This document shows positions 17,453 to 26,992 of a stretch of DNA of 64,000 nt, piece by piece. The stretch spans positions 1 to 64,000 of the forward strand of contig NZ_FWFV01000010.1 in the NCBI RefSeq assembly GCF_900172315.1, written 5' to 3'. The notes under the pieces were generated by a model. That model made no database searches. It saw nothing but the letters and a program-made list of their open reading frames with translations, and was not told where the DNA came from. A program made the translations under genes and the position numbers. Position 1 is the first letter of the stretch. Every line of letters begins with the position of its first letter. This DNA is from Palleronia marisminoris (lineage in GTDB: Bacteria; Pseudomonadota; Alphaproteobacteria; Rhodobacterales; Rhodobacteraceae).

Positions 17453-18910
17453 GTGGCACCCAACGCCTCACAAGTCTCCAGATGGTCGCTTGCCGCCATC
17501 GGATCGAGCGTCCTTCTCGCCTCGCTCGGCACCAGCATCGCCAATGTCGGTCTGCCGACCTTGATGGATCACTTCGGCACCTCGATTCAACAGGCGCAAT
17601 GGGTGGTGATCGCCTACCTTGTCGCGTCCACGGCGCTGATCGTGGGCGCCGGTCGGCTGGGAGATCTGTTCGGCCGCCGGCGCATGCTGCTGGTCGGGAT
17701 CATGGTGTTCACCCTCGCATCAGCGCTTTGCGCGATGGCCAGCAGCCTTCCTCTCCTGATCGCTGCGCGTGCGGTTCAGGGCGCCGGGGCTGCGATGATG
17801 CTTGCACTATCCATGGCTTTGGCAGGCGACGCCCTGCCGCGCGAGATGCTCGGGCGGGCGATGGGCATCCTTGGCACCATGTCTGCCATCGGAACAGCCT
17901 TGGGCCCCTCACTGGGCGGTGCGCTGATCGCGGCCTTCGGATGGCAGGCCTCGTTCGCGATCGGTCTGCCGCTGGGGGCTCTCACCGCGGCGATGGTCCT
18001 GGGCGGACTGCCCGCCGACCGCCAGATCGCGAGCAATCAGCAGTTCGATCTGACCGGCACTCTCACGCTGGCTGCCTCGCTTGCCTGTTATGCCCTTTCG
18101 ATGACCCTCAACGGCGGTTTCGGAACGCTCAACCTGGCGCTGCTGGCCGCCGCCGTCGCTGGATTGCTCCTGTTTCTGCGGATCGAGGCGCAATCCGTTG
18201 CGCCGCTGGTGGACCTCGGAGTTTTGTCGGAGCCGCCCCTGCGCACCGGCCAGGCGCTTGCGGCGCTGATTGCGACGGTGGTCATGGCTACCCTTGTGGT
18301 GGGACCGTTTTATCTCGCCGCAGGCCAAGGTCTGGACGCAGCCGCTCTCGGCGCGGTGATGTCCGTCGGACCCGCCGTGGCCGCATTGGCTGGCGTGCCA
18401 TCGGGCCGGCTTGTCGAACGGCTGGGCGCCCCGACGGCTGTAACACTGGGGCTCTGCGTGACGGGAACGGGATCGCTGCTCCTCGCGACACTGCCATCTT
18501 CCGCCGGCGTCGCTGGATATACCGCTGCGCTGGCGGTGCTGACCGCCGGATACGCGCTCTTTCAGGCGGCGAACAATGCGGCCGTGATGTCAGTAGCAAA
18601 CGCCGACCGGCGTGGCATCGTTTCGAGCCTGCTCGGCCTCGCTCGCAAAGACGATCGTGCGTATGAGCACGTTCATATCCCCAAGACAGGGTGTCTTCGA
18701 GAAGAACAGACCGCCGGGCACCAGCACGTCATGAATGTGGCGCAATGCGACGTTCGGGTCGCGGACGAGGTGAAGGTAGTTGAAGCCCAGAACGGCATCG
18801 TATCTGGCAGGCTCCACTGCGATACTCTCTGCCGTCGCTGTGCGAAATGCGAGGCCGTCGACGGGATCGGCGACGCGCTTCTCTTCCGCAATCGCAATCA
18901 TCCGTTCTGA
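17453..18910 (+). pseudogene. DHA2-type MFS transporter, 3' end replaced by antisense of a methyltransferase gene
   Basis: This is a major facilitator drug:H+ antiporter of the 14-helix type. The GTG start at 17453 has a GGGAGG ribosome binding site, and motif A reads GRLGDLFGRRRM. Residues 1-397 match a normal transporter through SVANADRRGIVSSLLGLAR. From about 18644 the frame enters DNA whose opposite strand encodes a methyltransferase, adding 88 residues of nonsense before the stop at 18910. The last helices of the transporter (roughly 70 residues) are therefore missing. Loss of function is likely. The junction is discussed in the findings. Confidence 0.8.
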
Positions 18911-19123
18911 GATGTCGGTGGCGAGGTAGATACTTACTCCGTCGGCGAGCCGCAAAGCGGTCGATCCCGTGCCGCAGCCCAACTCCAGCACCCTGGCGTC
19001 CGGGGACAGCAGCGCGCGTGTCCGTTCCAGCGTCCGCTCATATCCTCCCTGATCGGCGATCTTGGCTTTCGAGTAGCGCCGCGAAGTTCGATCCCAGAAG
19101 CGGGCGTCTTTCGCTGTGGACAT
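18590..19123 (-). pseudogene. Class I SAM-dependent methyltransferase, 3' truncated
   Basis: The N-terminal 155 or so residues are a normal class I methyltransferase: ARFWDRTSRRYSKAKI, the SAM-binding motif I VLELGCGTGSTALRLA (about residues 45-60), LATDISERMI, and the FNYLHLVRDP strand. The sequence reads well to LGDMNVLIRTIVFA and then runs for 17 residues through the antisense of the MFS gene to a stop at 18590. The family normally has about 40-50 further residues (lid and C-terminal strand). It converges on, and overlaps, the truncated MFS frame. Confidence 0.75.
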
Positions 19124-19345
19124 CTCAAAACCGCCGTCGAGTTAAGGCAAAGCATAGGCGCTAAAGGCGCGGAATGGCAAAACACGAAGCGTCTGGAGGT
19201 GTGGAGGCGCGAGTGGGCCTCTGCGACAGGTTCAGCGCAGCGGCAGAGTTCTTTTGCCCCTTCTTCGATACGCTCGCGATTTTACCGTCGAATCCACGGA
19301 ACTGGCAGCAGCTCACCTGCGAACTCGGCGTCATCCGCCGCGGTC

Positions 19346-19373
19346 AGTTTGGGCTCGATGCGGACCTTCGGCG
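19346..19373 (+). repeat. Dispersed intergenic repeat, copy C
   Basis: The core reads AGTTTGGGCTCGATGCGG followed by ACCTTCGGCG, nearly identical to copy A. It lies between the truncated methyltransferase gene and the YigZ-like gene. Confidence 0.6.
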
Positions 19374-19412
19374 ACGCGGCGAAGCGTCAAATCCGCACCT
19401 GGACCCGGACAA

Positions 19413-19784
19413 TCAGTCGCTCTCGCGCGGGACGGCCGATACCTCCTCCAAGTAGACGCGGACCGCTTCCTGCACATGCCGGAAACGATCGCCGCCGAGA
19501 TGCTTGCCGCCATACCAGCGTGTGACAACGATGACATGGTTACGCAGGTTTTGGCGTTCCAGCATCCGCAGGATCACCATTCCTGCGCCACTCTCACCAT
19601 CGTCGTTCTTTGTCCGTCGTTCATCCGTCAGCAAGCCCCAGCTGTTGTGGGTTGCCTTTGCGAACTTCTTCCGGCGTTGCAGTTCCTTGACGAAGGCCTT
19701 CGCCTCTTTCTCGGAGCTACAGGGCTTGCCGGCGACTGCATATCTTGAGCCGCGATCGCTGATGATGTTGTCGAGCACGAGCAT
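19413..19784 (-). CDS. YigZ/IMPACT-family protein
   Basis: This 123-residue protein matches the N-terminal domain of the YigZ/IMPACT family (UPF0029): YAVAGKPCSSEKEAKAFVKELQRRKKFAKATHNSWGLL, KNDDGESGAGMVILRMLER, and the signature VVTRWYGGKHLGGDRFRHVQEAV. Bacterial YigZ is about 200 residues with a second domain; this short form lacks it, as many alphaproteobacterial homologues seem to. The exact function is unknown; eukaryotic IMPACT modulates translation-stress signalling. It sits behind two small genes on the same strand. Confidence 0.85.
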   Translation of the reverse strand: MLVLDNIISDRGSRYAVAGKPCSSEKEAKAFVKELQRRKKFAKATHNSWGLLTDERRTKNDDGESGAGMVILRMLERQNLRNHVIVVTRWYGGKHLGGDRFRHVQEAVRVYLEEVSAVPRESD

Positions 19785-19874
19785 GCTCTACGGCTATCGG
19801 TGTTTGTGCCGCCTTTCAAGATTCGCGTCAGGACGCGCTGCGCATCCTTTCTCACTCGACAGAACGCGGGGAAG

Positions 19875-20003
19875 CTAATGAAGATCCCCATGGGAAGCTC
19901 GCATCCTGCGCAATGCCAGTCTCAGATCGAACGCTGCCGTTCCGGCAGGCAGGTCGCTTCCGAATATCTTGACGAATGCTGGATTGGAAAATGGATGCGT
20001 CAT
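19875..20003 (-). CDS. Possible 42-residue small protein
   Basis: An ATG at 20003, 17 bases after the stop of the DUF2934 gene, opens a 42-codon frame (MTHPFSNPAFVKIFGSDLPA then a basic helix with DLRLALRRMRASHG). The spacing fits an operon with the gene before it and the YigZ-like gene after it. The ribosome binding site is weak (TGGTGG). No family is recognised. Confidence 0.35.
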   Translation of the reverse strand: MTHPFSNPAFVKIFGSDLPAGTAAFDLRLALRRMRASHGDLH

Positions 20004-20020
20004 CGCGCCACCAGCGATCG

Positions 20021-20476
20021 TCACTCGGCCTCGAAGTCGCGCGTCCGATCCCAATCAGTTTCAGCCCCACCTTCGGGACTTCCCTCTTGTTGCCACAGGA
20101 CGTAGGCACGCTCACGAATATGTTGATCATGAGCACGGTGCCAATGATCTTCCGCGCGCCCCTCTGGGCGCCCTTCCTGTTCCCAAAGGGCATGTGCCCG
20201 TTCACGCACCGCCTGTTCCAGGCCGAGCCTCGTCTCTGAATCACTGCTTGTCTCGTCGCCATAAGGCTGTAGTTGGCCACCCCGGCTCCGGTGCATTCGA
20301 GCGGTCAATCCTGCGAGTTCGTCATCGGGGACCAACAGTCCATGGCCGGCGGCCTCCAGCGCTTTTGCTTGATAATCAGCGTCGCTGGCCTCTCCCCGAG
20401 AGTTGCCAAGCGTGACGGGATACGTGTGAACTACTCGTCCGTTGCTGTCCACGACGTCCACTAAACGTTCTGCCAT
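20021..20476 (-). CDS. DUF2934-repeat protein
   Basis: This 151-residue soluble protein has two tandem DUF2934 motifs at the C-terminus: RERAHALWEQEGRPEGRAEDHW (approximately residues 91-112, first Arg at 91) and RERAYVLWQQEGSPEGGAE (about 121-139). Residues 1-65 form a separate segment (RLVDVVDSNGRVVHTYPVTLG). DUF2934 proteins are common in rhizobia and related soil or aquatic alphaproteobacteria and have no assigned function. Location near groESL hints at stress physiology, but that is only positional. Confidence 0.7.
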   Translation of the reverse strand: MAERLVDVVDSNGRVVHTYPVTLGNSRGEASDADYQAKALEAAGHGLLVPDDELAGLTARMHRSRGGQLQPYGDETSSDSETRLGLEQAVRERAHALWEQEGRPEGRAEDHWHRAHDQHIRERAYVLWQQEGSPEGGAETDWDRTRDFEAE

Positions 20477-20784
20477 TGCATTGCTCCTCTCGAGGGCTCT
20501 TGTAGCTCCGGTAATACCTGTTGCAGCCTACGCGGCGAGGTGTCCTGAGCGGGGGATAGTCTTTGTAAAAGTGTCGCAGTGAATCGTAATTCGACAGGCG
20601 AGTAGCGCGGACCGCCTCGGCATACGCCGCGGCCTGCAGCTTGACGAAGCATACTTTCCGGAGCAGTCGCCCAGCTTCGCGGCCGCGCATCCAGCTCTAC
20701 CGGAACTACATACCGACCCGTCACGAGTCGTTTTGAACTGAACTTCCTCGGCGTCCCGAGGCCGGTGCCACGGGACGCTGTCGT
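20477..20784. other. Intergenic stretch, nothing recognised
   Basis: About 300 bases separate the groEL stop from the DUF2934 start. Short open frames occur on the minus strand, but none has convincing protein character. No terminator with a T-run is apparent after groEL. Confidence 0.4.
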
Positions 20785-22464
<1,680 letters not shown>

Positions 22465-22752
22465 TCAGGCCATGACGCCGAGAATGTCGCCTTCCTTCAT
22501 GATCATGAGATCCTCACCGTCGAGCTTGATTTCGGTGCCCGACCATTTTCCGAACAGGATTCGGTCGCCGGCCTTGACGTCCATGGCGATGCGATCGCCG
22601 TCCTCGTCCTTTGCGCCGGGCCCGACCGAGACGATCTCGCCTTCCTGGGGCTTCTCTTTGGCTGTGTCAGGGATGATGAGCCCGCCCGAGGTTGTCTCGT
22701 CACCTTCGATGCGGCGAACGAGAACTCGGTCGTGGAGGGGGGTGAACGGCAC
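22465..22752 (-). CDS. groS: Co-chaperonin GroES (Hsp10)
   Basis: This 95-residue co-chaperonin caps GroEL. The family pattern is complete: [25 protein letters not shown], the mobile loop around residues 17-33, [15 protein letters not shown] and [29 protein letters not shown]. Translation starts at GTG 22752, eight bases after AAGGAG. It is the first gene of the groESL operon; groEL begins 42 bases downstream. Confidence 0.96.
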   Translation of the reverse strand: MPFTPLHDRVLVRRIEGDETTSGGLIIPDTAKEKPQEGEIVSVGPGAKDEDGDRIAMDVKAGDRILFGKWSGTEIKLDGEDLMIMKEGDILGVMA

Positions 22753-22806
22753 GAAAACGCTCCTTCTTTGAATTCCAAGGGAGCATGGCGATGTTCAGAA
22801 AGCACG

Positions 22807-22833
22807 TTAGCACTCGCCATACCGGAGTGCCAA
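22807..22833. promoter_or_regulatory. CIRCE operator of groESL
   Basis: The site reads TTAGCACTC (22807-22815), a 9-base spacer, then GAGTGCCAA (22825-22833). This is the CIRCE element bound by the HrcA repressor, with one difference from the perfect GAGTGCTAA arm. It lies about 55 bases upstream of the groES start, as expected for heat-inducible groESL operons. HrcA itself is not in the window. Confidence 0.93.
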
Positions 22834-23420
22834 TGGATCTAAGATGATGGGCCGCGACCGGCACGACAATGGACTGCGAAGAATAATTTCTCGGACAACC
22901 GGTTGGACCCGGTGTCCGAGGAGAATGTCAGCGACATCGTCGGGCTTTACCTGGTTCCAATCGACCGCCGTCGTGGTGAGTCAACGAGAAGATCCGCCCA
23001 AGCGGATCTCGGGGCAGAATCACAGGGTCCGGCACGGGTGTGTCCGAAAGTGTGAGGTGTTCTTCGCTGCATCCCGGCGAATTGGTAAAACGGGCTCAGA
23101 GCTGCCGTCCGCTGCGCCGTGCATGAAGGTCCGCAATGGGCCGATCGCGACAGTGAGCTTCACCTGTGCCTGCAGGCTCGAGGGGTCTGCTTTCTGCGCA
23201 TTGCCGAAGTTCGATCAAGGCGCGGCGAACGGCTGCTCTCCGCCCTTCATGACCGCCAGCCGGGTCATCGCAGCCTGCCGGCCTGGATCTCCGCTTCGAC
23301 GATATGTTGCGCCCGCCTCGCGGCAACGCCGCAAGTCCGCTTTCCGCCGATTCTGTGGGAAAACACCTGTTCGCGAGCGCAGAATCCTGGCGCTCGTGAT
23401 TGGCGCAGGCGCCTTTCTTG
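22834..23420. other. Gene-free region with IS debris
   Basis: Between the groESL operator and the IS1182-like transposase remnant there are almost 600 bases with no intact gene. An IS630-like fragment lies at 22882-22986. The rest is unassigned and could be the outer part of the IS1182-like element. Confidence 0.5.
22882..22986 (+). pseudogene. IS630-family transposase fragment
   Basis: One frame reads NNFSDNRLDPVSEENVSDIV followed by GLYLVPIDRRR. This resembles the segment of IS630-family transposases just before the first catalytic aspartate, where the family has (S/T)xDPxFxxKVxDIVGLYLNPP. The DDE core does not follow, and there are no flanking transposase sequences, so only a scrap of about 35 codons remains. 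Confidence 0.45.
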
Positions 23421-24382
23421 TCAGGCATTTCGCGGTTCCTGCGGTGCGGGAAGGATCTTCGCCAGTTTCCGGAGGTTCTGGGCGGTGGCGGCGAGCAGGA
23501 ATTCGTCGTTCGCGCCGCATGGTCCCCGTAGTCGGAGCCTCCCAAGGCCGAGGATACGCTTGAGGTGCGCGAAGAGCATCTCGACCTTCTTCCGCTGCTT
23601 CATCGAGACCGCGTCTTGCTCTGTTCTGGCGATGTCGCGGGCGACCTGGCGGGCGTCTTCGTGTTCCTCGCGGGTGACGGATCGGGCATCGGCGTTCGGG
23701 CAGCAGTGCTGTTTCGACGGGCAGGCCTGGCAGGTCAGTTTCAGGGCGCGGTATTTGGCCCGACCCTCACTGGTCGGTCCCCGGTTCGGGTCGGAATAGT
23801 TCCGGCGGAACTGCTTCAGTGCCTGGCCCTCGGGGCAAACGTATTGGTCGTTCTCGGCGTCCCACTCGAAGTCCGCCCGGCTCCAGGTGCCATCGCTGCG
23901 GCCAGACTTGTCGAAGACCGGGATGTGCGGTGCGATCTTGCGCTCGACCAGCCAGCCCAGCATCGGGCCGGTGCCGTAGGCCGTATCCGCGATCAAGCGC
24001 TCGGGATGCAGGCCGAACCTGGCTTTCACCCGATCCAGCATGGCCTTGGTTGAACCGACCTCGGCCTGCCGGATCGACCGTGTCGCCTCGACATCGACGA
24101 TGACGCCGTGGTCCGTGTCGATCAGGTAGTTGTCGGAATAGCTGAAGAACGCAGGCCCTTTACGAGCCGCGGTCCACTGGCTGGCTGGGTCGGAATGCGA
24201 GGTGAACTTGGGCTGGACCTCGCTGGCGGCGCCGAACGCGGCCTCGTCCAGTGTGTCCAGATACTCGCGGACTGCGCGGGGCGCATCGGCTGAAGCGATC
24301 TGCGAGACGTCCCAGTCCACCTTCGGCGTCGAGTTCTGCTTGTTCGCGTCCGCCTCGATCAGGCTGGCATCAATCGCCATGC
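23421..24382 (-). pseudogene. IS1182-family (IS5-like) transposase, N-terminal part missing
   Basis: The C-terminal 320 codons of an IS1182-type transposase are present. Landmarks are AIDASLIEADANKQ (catalytic Asp region), YLIDTDHGVIVDVEATRS, ERLIADTAYGTGPMLGWLV (second Asp), the Cys-rich linker LTCQACPSKQHCCPNADARS and the glutamate region KKVEMLFAHLKRILGLGRLRLRG. The first 100-150 residues are absent: at 24383 the frame meets the left end of an IS3-type element, and no matching N-terminal sequence is seen beyond that element's other end (25730). The remnant is not functional. Confidence 0.85.
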
Positions 24383-24440
24383 TGGCCTGCCCCCTGAAAA
24401 GTGGTCCTCCCTGAAGTATGGCTTTCGAGCCAGTTGGAGG

Positions 24441-24725
24441 ATGCAAGAATACCCCAGAAGAGACACAAGCCGGGAGATTGTCGCGAAGCTTCGGCAGGTC
24501 GACGTGCTGGTATCGCATGGCAGGTCGGTGGCCGAGGCGGTGCGGTCGATTGGCGTGACCCAGTTCACCTACTACCGGTGGCGCAAGGAGTATGGCGGTC
24601 TGAAGACCGACCAGGTGAAGCGGCTGAAGGAGCTCGAGAAAGAGAACGAGCGGCTGCGGAAGGCCGTTTCCGACCTGACGCTTGAGAAGCTGATCCTGCG
24701 GGAGGCCGCCTCGGGAAACTTCTGA
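24441..24725 (+). CDS. IS3-family transposase OrfA
   Basis: This 94-residue protein has a helix-turn-helix (SREIVAKLRQVDVLVSHGRSVAEAVRSIGVTQFTYYRWRKEYGGL, about residues 10-53) and a leucine-zipper-like C-terminal helix (VKRLKELEKENERLRKAVSDLTLEKLILREA). It appears intact. In intact relatives a -1 frameshift near its end fuses it to OrfB; here orfB opens at 24722, overlapping the orfA stop. Confidence 0.9.
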   Translation: MQEYPRRDTSREIVAKLRQVDVLVSHGRSVAEAVRSIGVTQFTYYRWRKEYGGLKTDQVKRLKELEKENERLRKAVSDLTLEKLILREAASGNF

Positions 24726-25087
24726 GCCCCGCCCGCCGCCGTCGGTGCGTCGATCACATCAGGCAGAAGTTCGGCGTCACGGAACGGTTCGCCTGCCGTG
24801 TGCTCGGCCAGCATCGATCGACCCAGCGGAAGGTGCCGCAGGGACGAGCCGACGAGGACGCGCTGACCGCGGATATCGTCGCGCTCGCCAGTCAATACGG
24901 GCGCTACGGCTATCGTCGCATCACAGCGCTTCTTCGTGAGGCTGGCTGGGTCGTGAACGCCAAGCGGGTCGAGCGGATATGGCGGCGGGAGGGGCTGAAG
25001 GTTCCCCAGAAGCAACCAAAGAAGGGTCGCCTCTGGCGGGGTGACGGGTCCTGCATCCGTCTGCGGCCGGAGCGACCGAACCACGTC

Positions 25088-25130
25088 CCCCTCTCGGTGA
25101 TTGCGAGCAATCACCTGCCGGTCAGCGGGA
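25088..25130 (+). repeat. Palindromic mini-insertion 1 in IS3 orfB
   Basis: Bases inserted between codons for RPNHV and SYDFV. The sequence opens CCCCTCTCGG, contains a perfect 9-base stem (GGTGATTGC and GCAATCACC, 25096-25104 and 25107-25115) with a 2-base loop, and continues CTGCCGGTCAGCGG. Net gain against the conserved protein frame is 40 bases. It closely resembles mini-insertion 2. Confidence 0.75.
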
Positions 25131-25444
25131 TCCTACGACTTCGTCGAAAGCCGGACGCACGATGGAAGGAAGTTCCGCATGCTCAACGTAATCGACGAGT
25201 TCAGCCGGGAATGCCTGGCCATCAGGATCGACCGGAAGCTGAACTCGACCGCGGTGATCGATGTCCTGACCGAACTGTTCATCTTGCGAGGTGTGCCCGG
25301 TCATGTTCGCTCGGATAACGGTCCGGAGTTCATCGCCAAAGCTGTTCGGGACTGGATCGATGCCGTGGGAGCAAAGACAGCATTCATCGAGCCCGGCAGT
25401 CCCTGGGAGAACGGCTACTGCGAAAGCTTCAACTCGAAGCTCCG

Positions 25445-25486
25445 CCCCTCTCGGCAGATTGCTTCGCAATCGCCTGCCGGGCAGCG
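25445..25486 (+). repeat. Palindromic mini-insertion 2 in IS3 orfB
   Basis: Bases inserted between codons for SKLR and DELL. The sequence opens CCCCTCTCGG, has a stem GATTGC-TTC-GCAATC in the middle and continues GCCTGCCGGGCAGCG. Net gain is 41 bases. Start, stem position and end match mini-insertion 1, in the same orientation, so both copies belong to one small element family. Confidence 0.75.
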
Positions 25487-25729
25487 GACGAGCTGCTGAA
25501 TGGCGAGATCTTCTACAGCCTTGCCGAAGCCAAGATCGTTATCGAAAGCTGACGCAGGCATTACAACATGAAGCGACCGCACTCATCCTTGGGCTACCGG
25601 CCCCCGGCGCCCGAGGTGGTGCAGTGGCCGGCTCCGCAATCCGGAGCCGCTTCGCCGGCCACTCCGGCCGTAGCGCCAAGTTCCGTCATGCACTAAGACT
25701 AAACCCGGACCACCCGATTGGGCAGGCCA

Positions 25730-25921
25730 CTTGCGTTTGAGCCACCCTCCGTCCGTCTTGTTGAGAAGAACGTCTCCCCGTCGAACGTCGAGGATCCTCG
25801 ATTTCTCAGTCGGTTGCGCTCCATCATGGAGCGTCGCCGCGTGCCAAAAGCTATCATTGACTCGCTGTTCTCGTCAGGAGAAGCCGCGCCCGAGCAGGGA
25901 GAACTGCTGCCAAGCCGGTGA
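25730..25921 (+). pseudogene. Unidentified C-terminal gene fragment beside the IS
   Basis: An open frame leaves the right end of the IS3 element and stops at 25921. It reads ...KNVSPSNVEDPRFLSRLRSI followed by MERRRVPKAIIDSLFSSGEA, a plausible protein tail with an amphipathic helix. No start codon lies outside the IS. It may be the end of a gene cut by the IS; I do not recognise it. Confidence 0.25.
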
Positions 25922-26302
25922 GAACAACCCCGAAATGAAGTTCGATTTCTGTTCCTTCCGGGGATGCGCCCCTGAAATCGAAGTGTTCAGCGGGATGCCT
26001 GATAAAACGCATTTTTATCAAGTGCTTGTCAAAATTTCACTGAATTGGCGCAGGCAACAGCTCCGGAGAATATCGACCCCGAGAGACCACTTCCGGGCCG
26101 CTTGGCGCCGCCGCCGGTGCTCAGCCCATCCCGCATAACCCGCGAAAACAACGGAAAGATCCGGCCGCAGCCGGATCGAGAGAACGCTTTCGCGAAGGCA
26201 AGTGGCGGGGGGACGTCCTCCGCACAATCCCGGCAAGCTTCTAGAAATATTGACTTTCTATTCGCGCCCTTGGAAACGTACCACGTAAAATACCACTCCG
26301 CG
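25922..26302. other. AT-richer intergenic stretch, possible left part of the island
   Basis: No gene is seen. Base composition drops compared with the IS region to its left. It contains a hairpin at 26158-26177. The left boundary of the tRNA-Ser island may lie in this interval. Confidence 0.4.
26158..26177 (-). terminator. Possible terminator after the 126-aa gene
   Basis: A perfect 8-base stem (GATCCGGC and GCCGGATC) with a 4-base loop is followed, on the minus strand, by TTTCCGTTGTTTT. It lies about 125 bases beyond the stop of the minus-strand gene at 26303, so it may end that transcript. The T-run is imperfect. Confidence 0.4.
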
Positions 26303-26683
26303 CTACCCGATGCGTCCCTCGCGACGACTTCTCTCCAAACCCTGCAGCTCTCTTAAGGCGCTCTGAAACCACATGCGCCTCACAAGGATACCCCCCAAAA
26401 GGTGTTCGGAAGGACTTTTCTTGCCTTCATCGCACTCCGTTGCATCCTTGCTGGATTCGTTCGCCCAGCCGGCATCGCGTAAGAACCACCATAGAAGCCT
26501 CTCGATAGACGATATTATAGAGCGGGACCTTAGCACCTCATTAACCAGCTTATCTAAGTCTTGGAGCATTTCTTCACGCACATCCTCATGGATGGATTCA
26601 TCCTTCTTGATCGCACGCCTAAGTCTTGTCACATTTGGTAAGCGTGGCTTCCCATTTGACTTCTCTTCATGCGGTTCGCTCAT
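26303..26683 (-). CDS. Hypothetical island protein, 126 residues
   Basis: A charged, largely helical protein (MSEPHEEKSNGKPRLPNVTR at the start, then ESIHEDVREEMLQDLDKLVNEV and SIERLLWWFLRDAGW). No membrane segment or signal peptide is evident and no family is recognised. Codon usage is more AT-rich than in the flanking chromosome, suggesting recent transfer. It is probably variable cargo of the tRNA-Ser island. Confidence 0.55.
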   Translation of the reverse strand: MSEPHEEKSNGKPRLPNVTRLRRAIKKDESIHEDVREEMLQDLDKLVNEVLRSRSIISSIERLLWWFLRDAGWANESSKDATECDEGKKSPSEHLLGGILVRRMWFQSALRELQGLERSRREGRIG

Positions 26684-26810
26684 TCCAATTCCTATCCGAC
26701 AGGTCCGCAGCAGCGTCTCAAAGAAGCGATTCAGGCTCCTAGTCGTCAGCCGACCGTCCCCCTAGGGGTGCTGAACGAATACCCGGAACTCTGCTCACTG
26801 ATTAGAGAGG

Positions 26811-26960
26811 CTACACCACGGTCAGCAGGCGCACCAACTCCCTAATCGCCCGCAGTTCGTTCGTTCGCAGGCCGTGACGGCAGTTCGGATGCGCGCAACC
26901 AGAAGGCGCCCCGCCACCGGCGCCATGCAGCCGGCAGACGTACCGTCCTTTCTCGCGGTG
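26811..26960 (-). pseudogene. Remnant of a small Cys/His-rich protein gene (second copy)
   Basis: On the minus strand one frame reads GRYVCRLHGAGGGAPSGCAH followed by PNCRHGLRTNELRAIRELVR and a stop at 26811. This is clearly related to the protein encoded at 27724-27999 (VCRLHGAGGGAP, HPNYRHGLRT, AIRALTRLL). The N-terminal third, with the first CxATxRxGxPC motif, is absent, and no start codon with a ribosome binding site is present. The copies differ at many third codon positions, so this is an old duplicate or an independent arrival, not a recent copy. Confidence 0.6.
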
Positions 26961-26992
26961 CACTGGCGCACTTCCGCCCAGACAAACAGCAG

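Larger units (their letters stand above)
24722..25696 (+). pseudogene. IS3-family transposase OrfB, interrupted by two small insertions and a stop
   Basis: OrfB is the DDE integrase part of the transposase. It begins LSPARRRRCVDHIRQKFGVT, passes the HTH_21-like region (YGRYGYRRITALLREAGW) and reaches RPNHV. There about 43 foreign bases (25088-25130) replace the expected Trp codon and shift the frame. The next segment, SYDFVESRTHDGRKFRMLNVIDEF to SPWENGYCESFNSKLR, carries catalytic Asp residues and is followed by a second insertion (25445-25486). The third segment, DELLNGEIFYSLAEAKIVIES, ends at TGA where relatives have Trp, and the remaining tail runs on to TAA at 25696. This copy cannot make transposase. 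Confidence 0.9.
24383..25729 (+). mobile_element. IS3-family insertion sequence, degenerate
   Basis: The element is 1,347 bases, bounded by related terminal inverted repeats: the left end reads TGGCCTGCCCCCTGAAAAGT and the right end, on the other strand, TGGCCTGCCCAATCGGGTGG. It carries orfA and a broken orfB. I see no clear target-site duplication. The left neighbour is an IS1182 fragment and the right neighbour is unrelated, so a deletion or recombination has probably occurred after insertion. Confidence 0.85.

Noticed and set aside
23191-23214. Possible fourth copy of the dispersed intergenic repeat
   Set aside because: The flank resembles copies B and C, but the core aligns only with gaps; too weak to count.
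22844-23563. 240-codon frame after the groESL operator
   Set aside because: Low-complexity, Arg/Ser/Pro-rich translation with no ribosome binding site; it crosses IS debris in another frame.
24383-25729. CRISPR-like or diversity-generating interpretation of the repeated palindromes
   Set aside because: Only two copies, far apart, inside a transposase frame, with no spacers, cas genes or reverse transcriptase in the window.
26200-26225. Possible second attachment site (AGTGGCGG shared with the tRNA-Ser flank)
   Set aside because: Only eight bases match, then the sequences diverge; a P4-type att core should be longer and extend into the tRNA.
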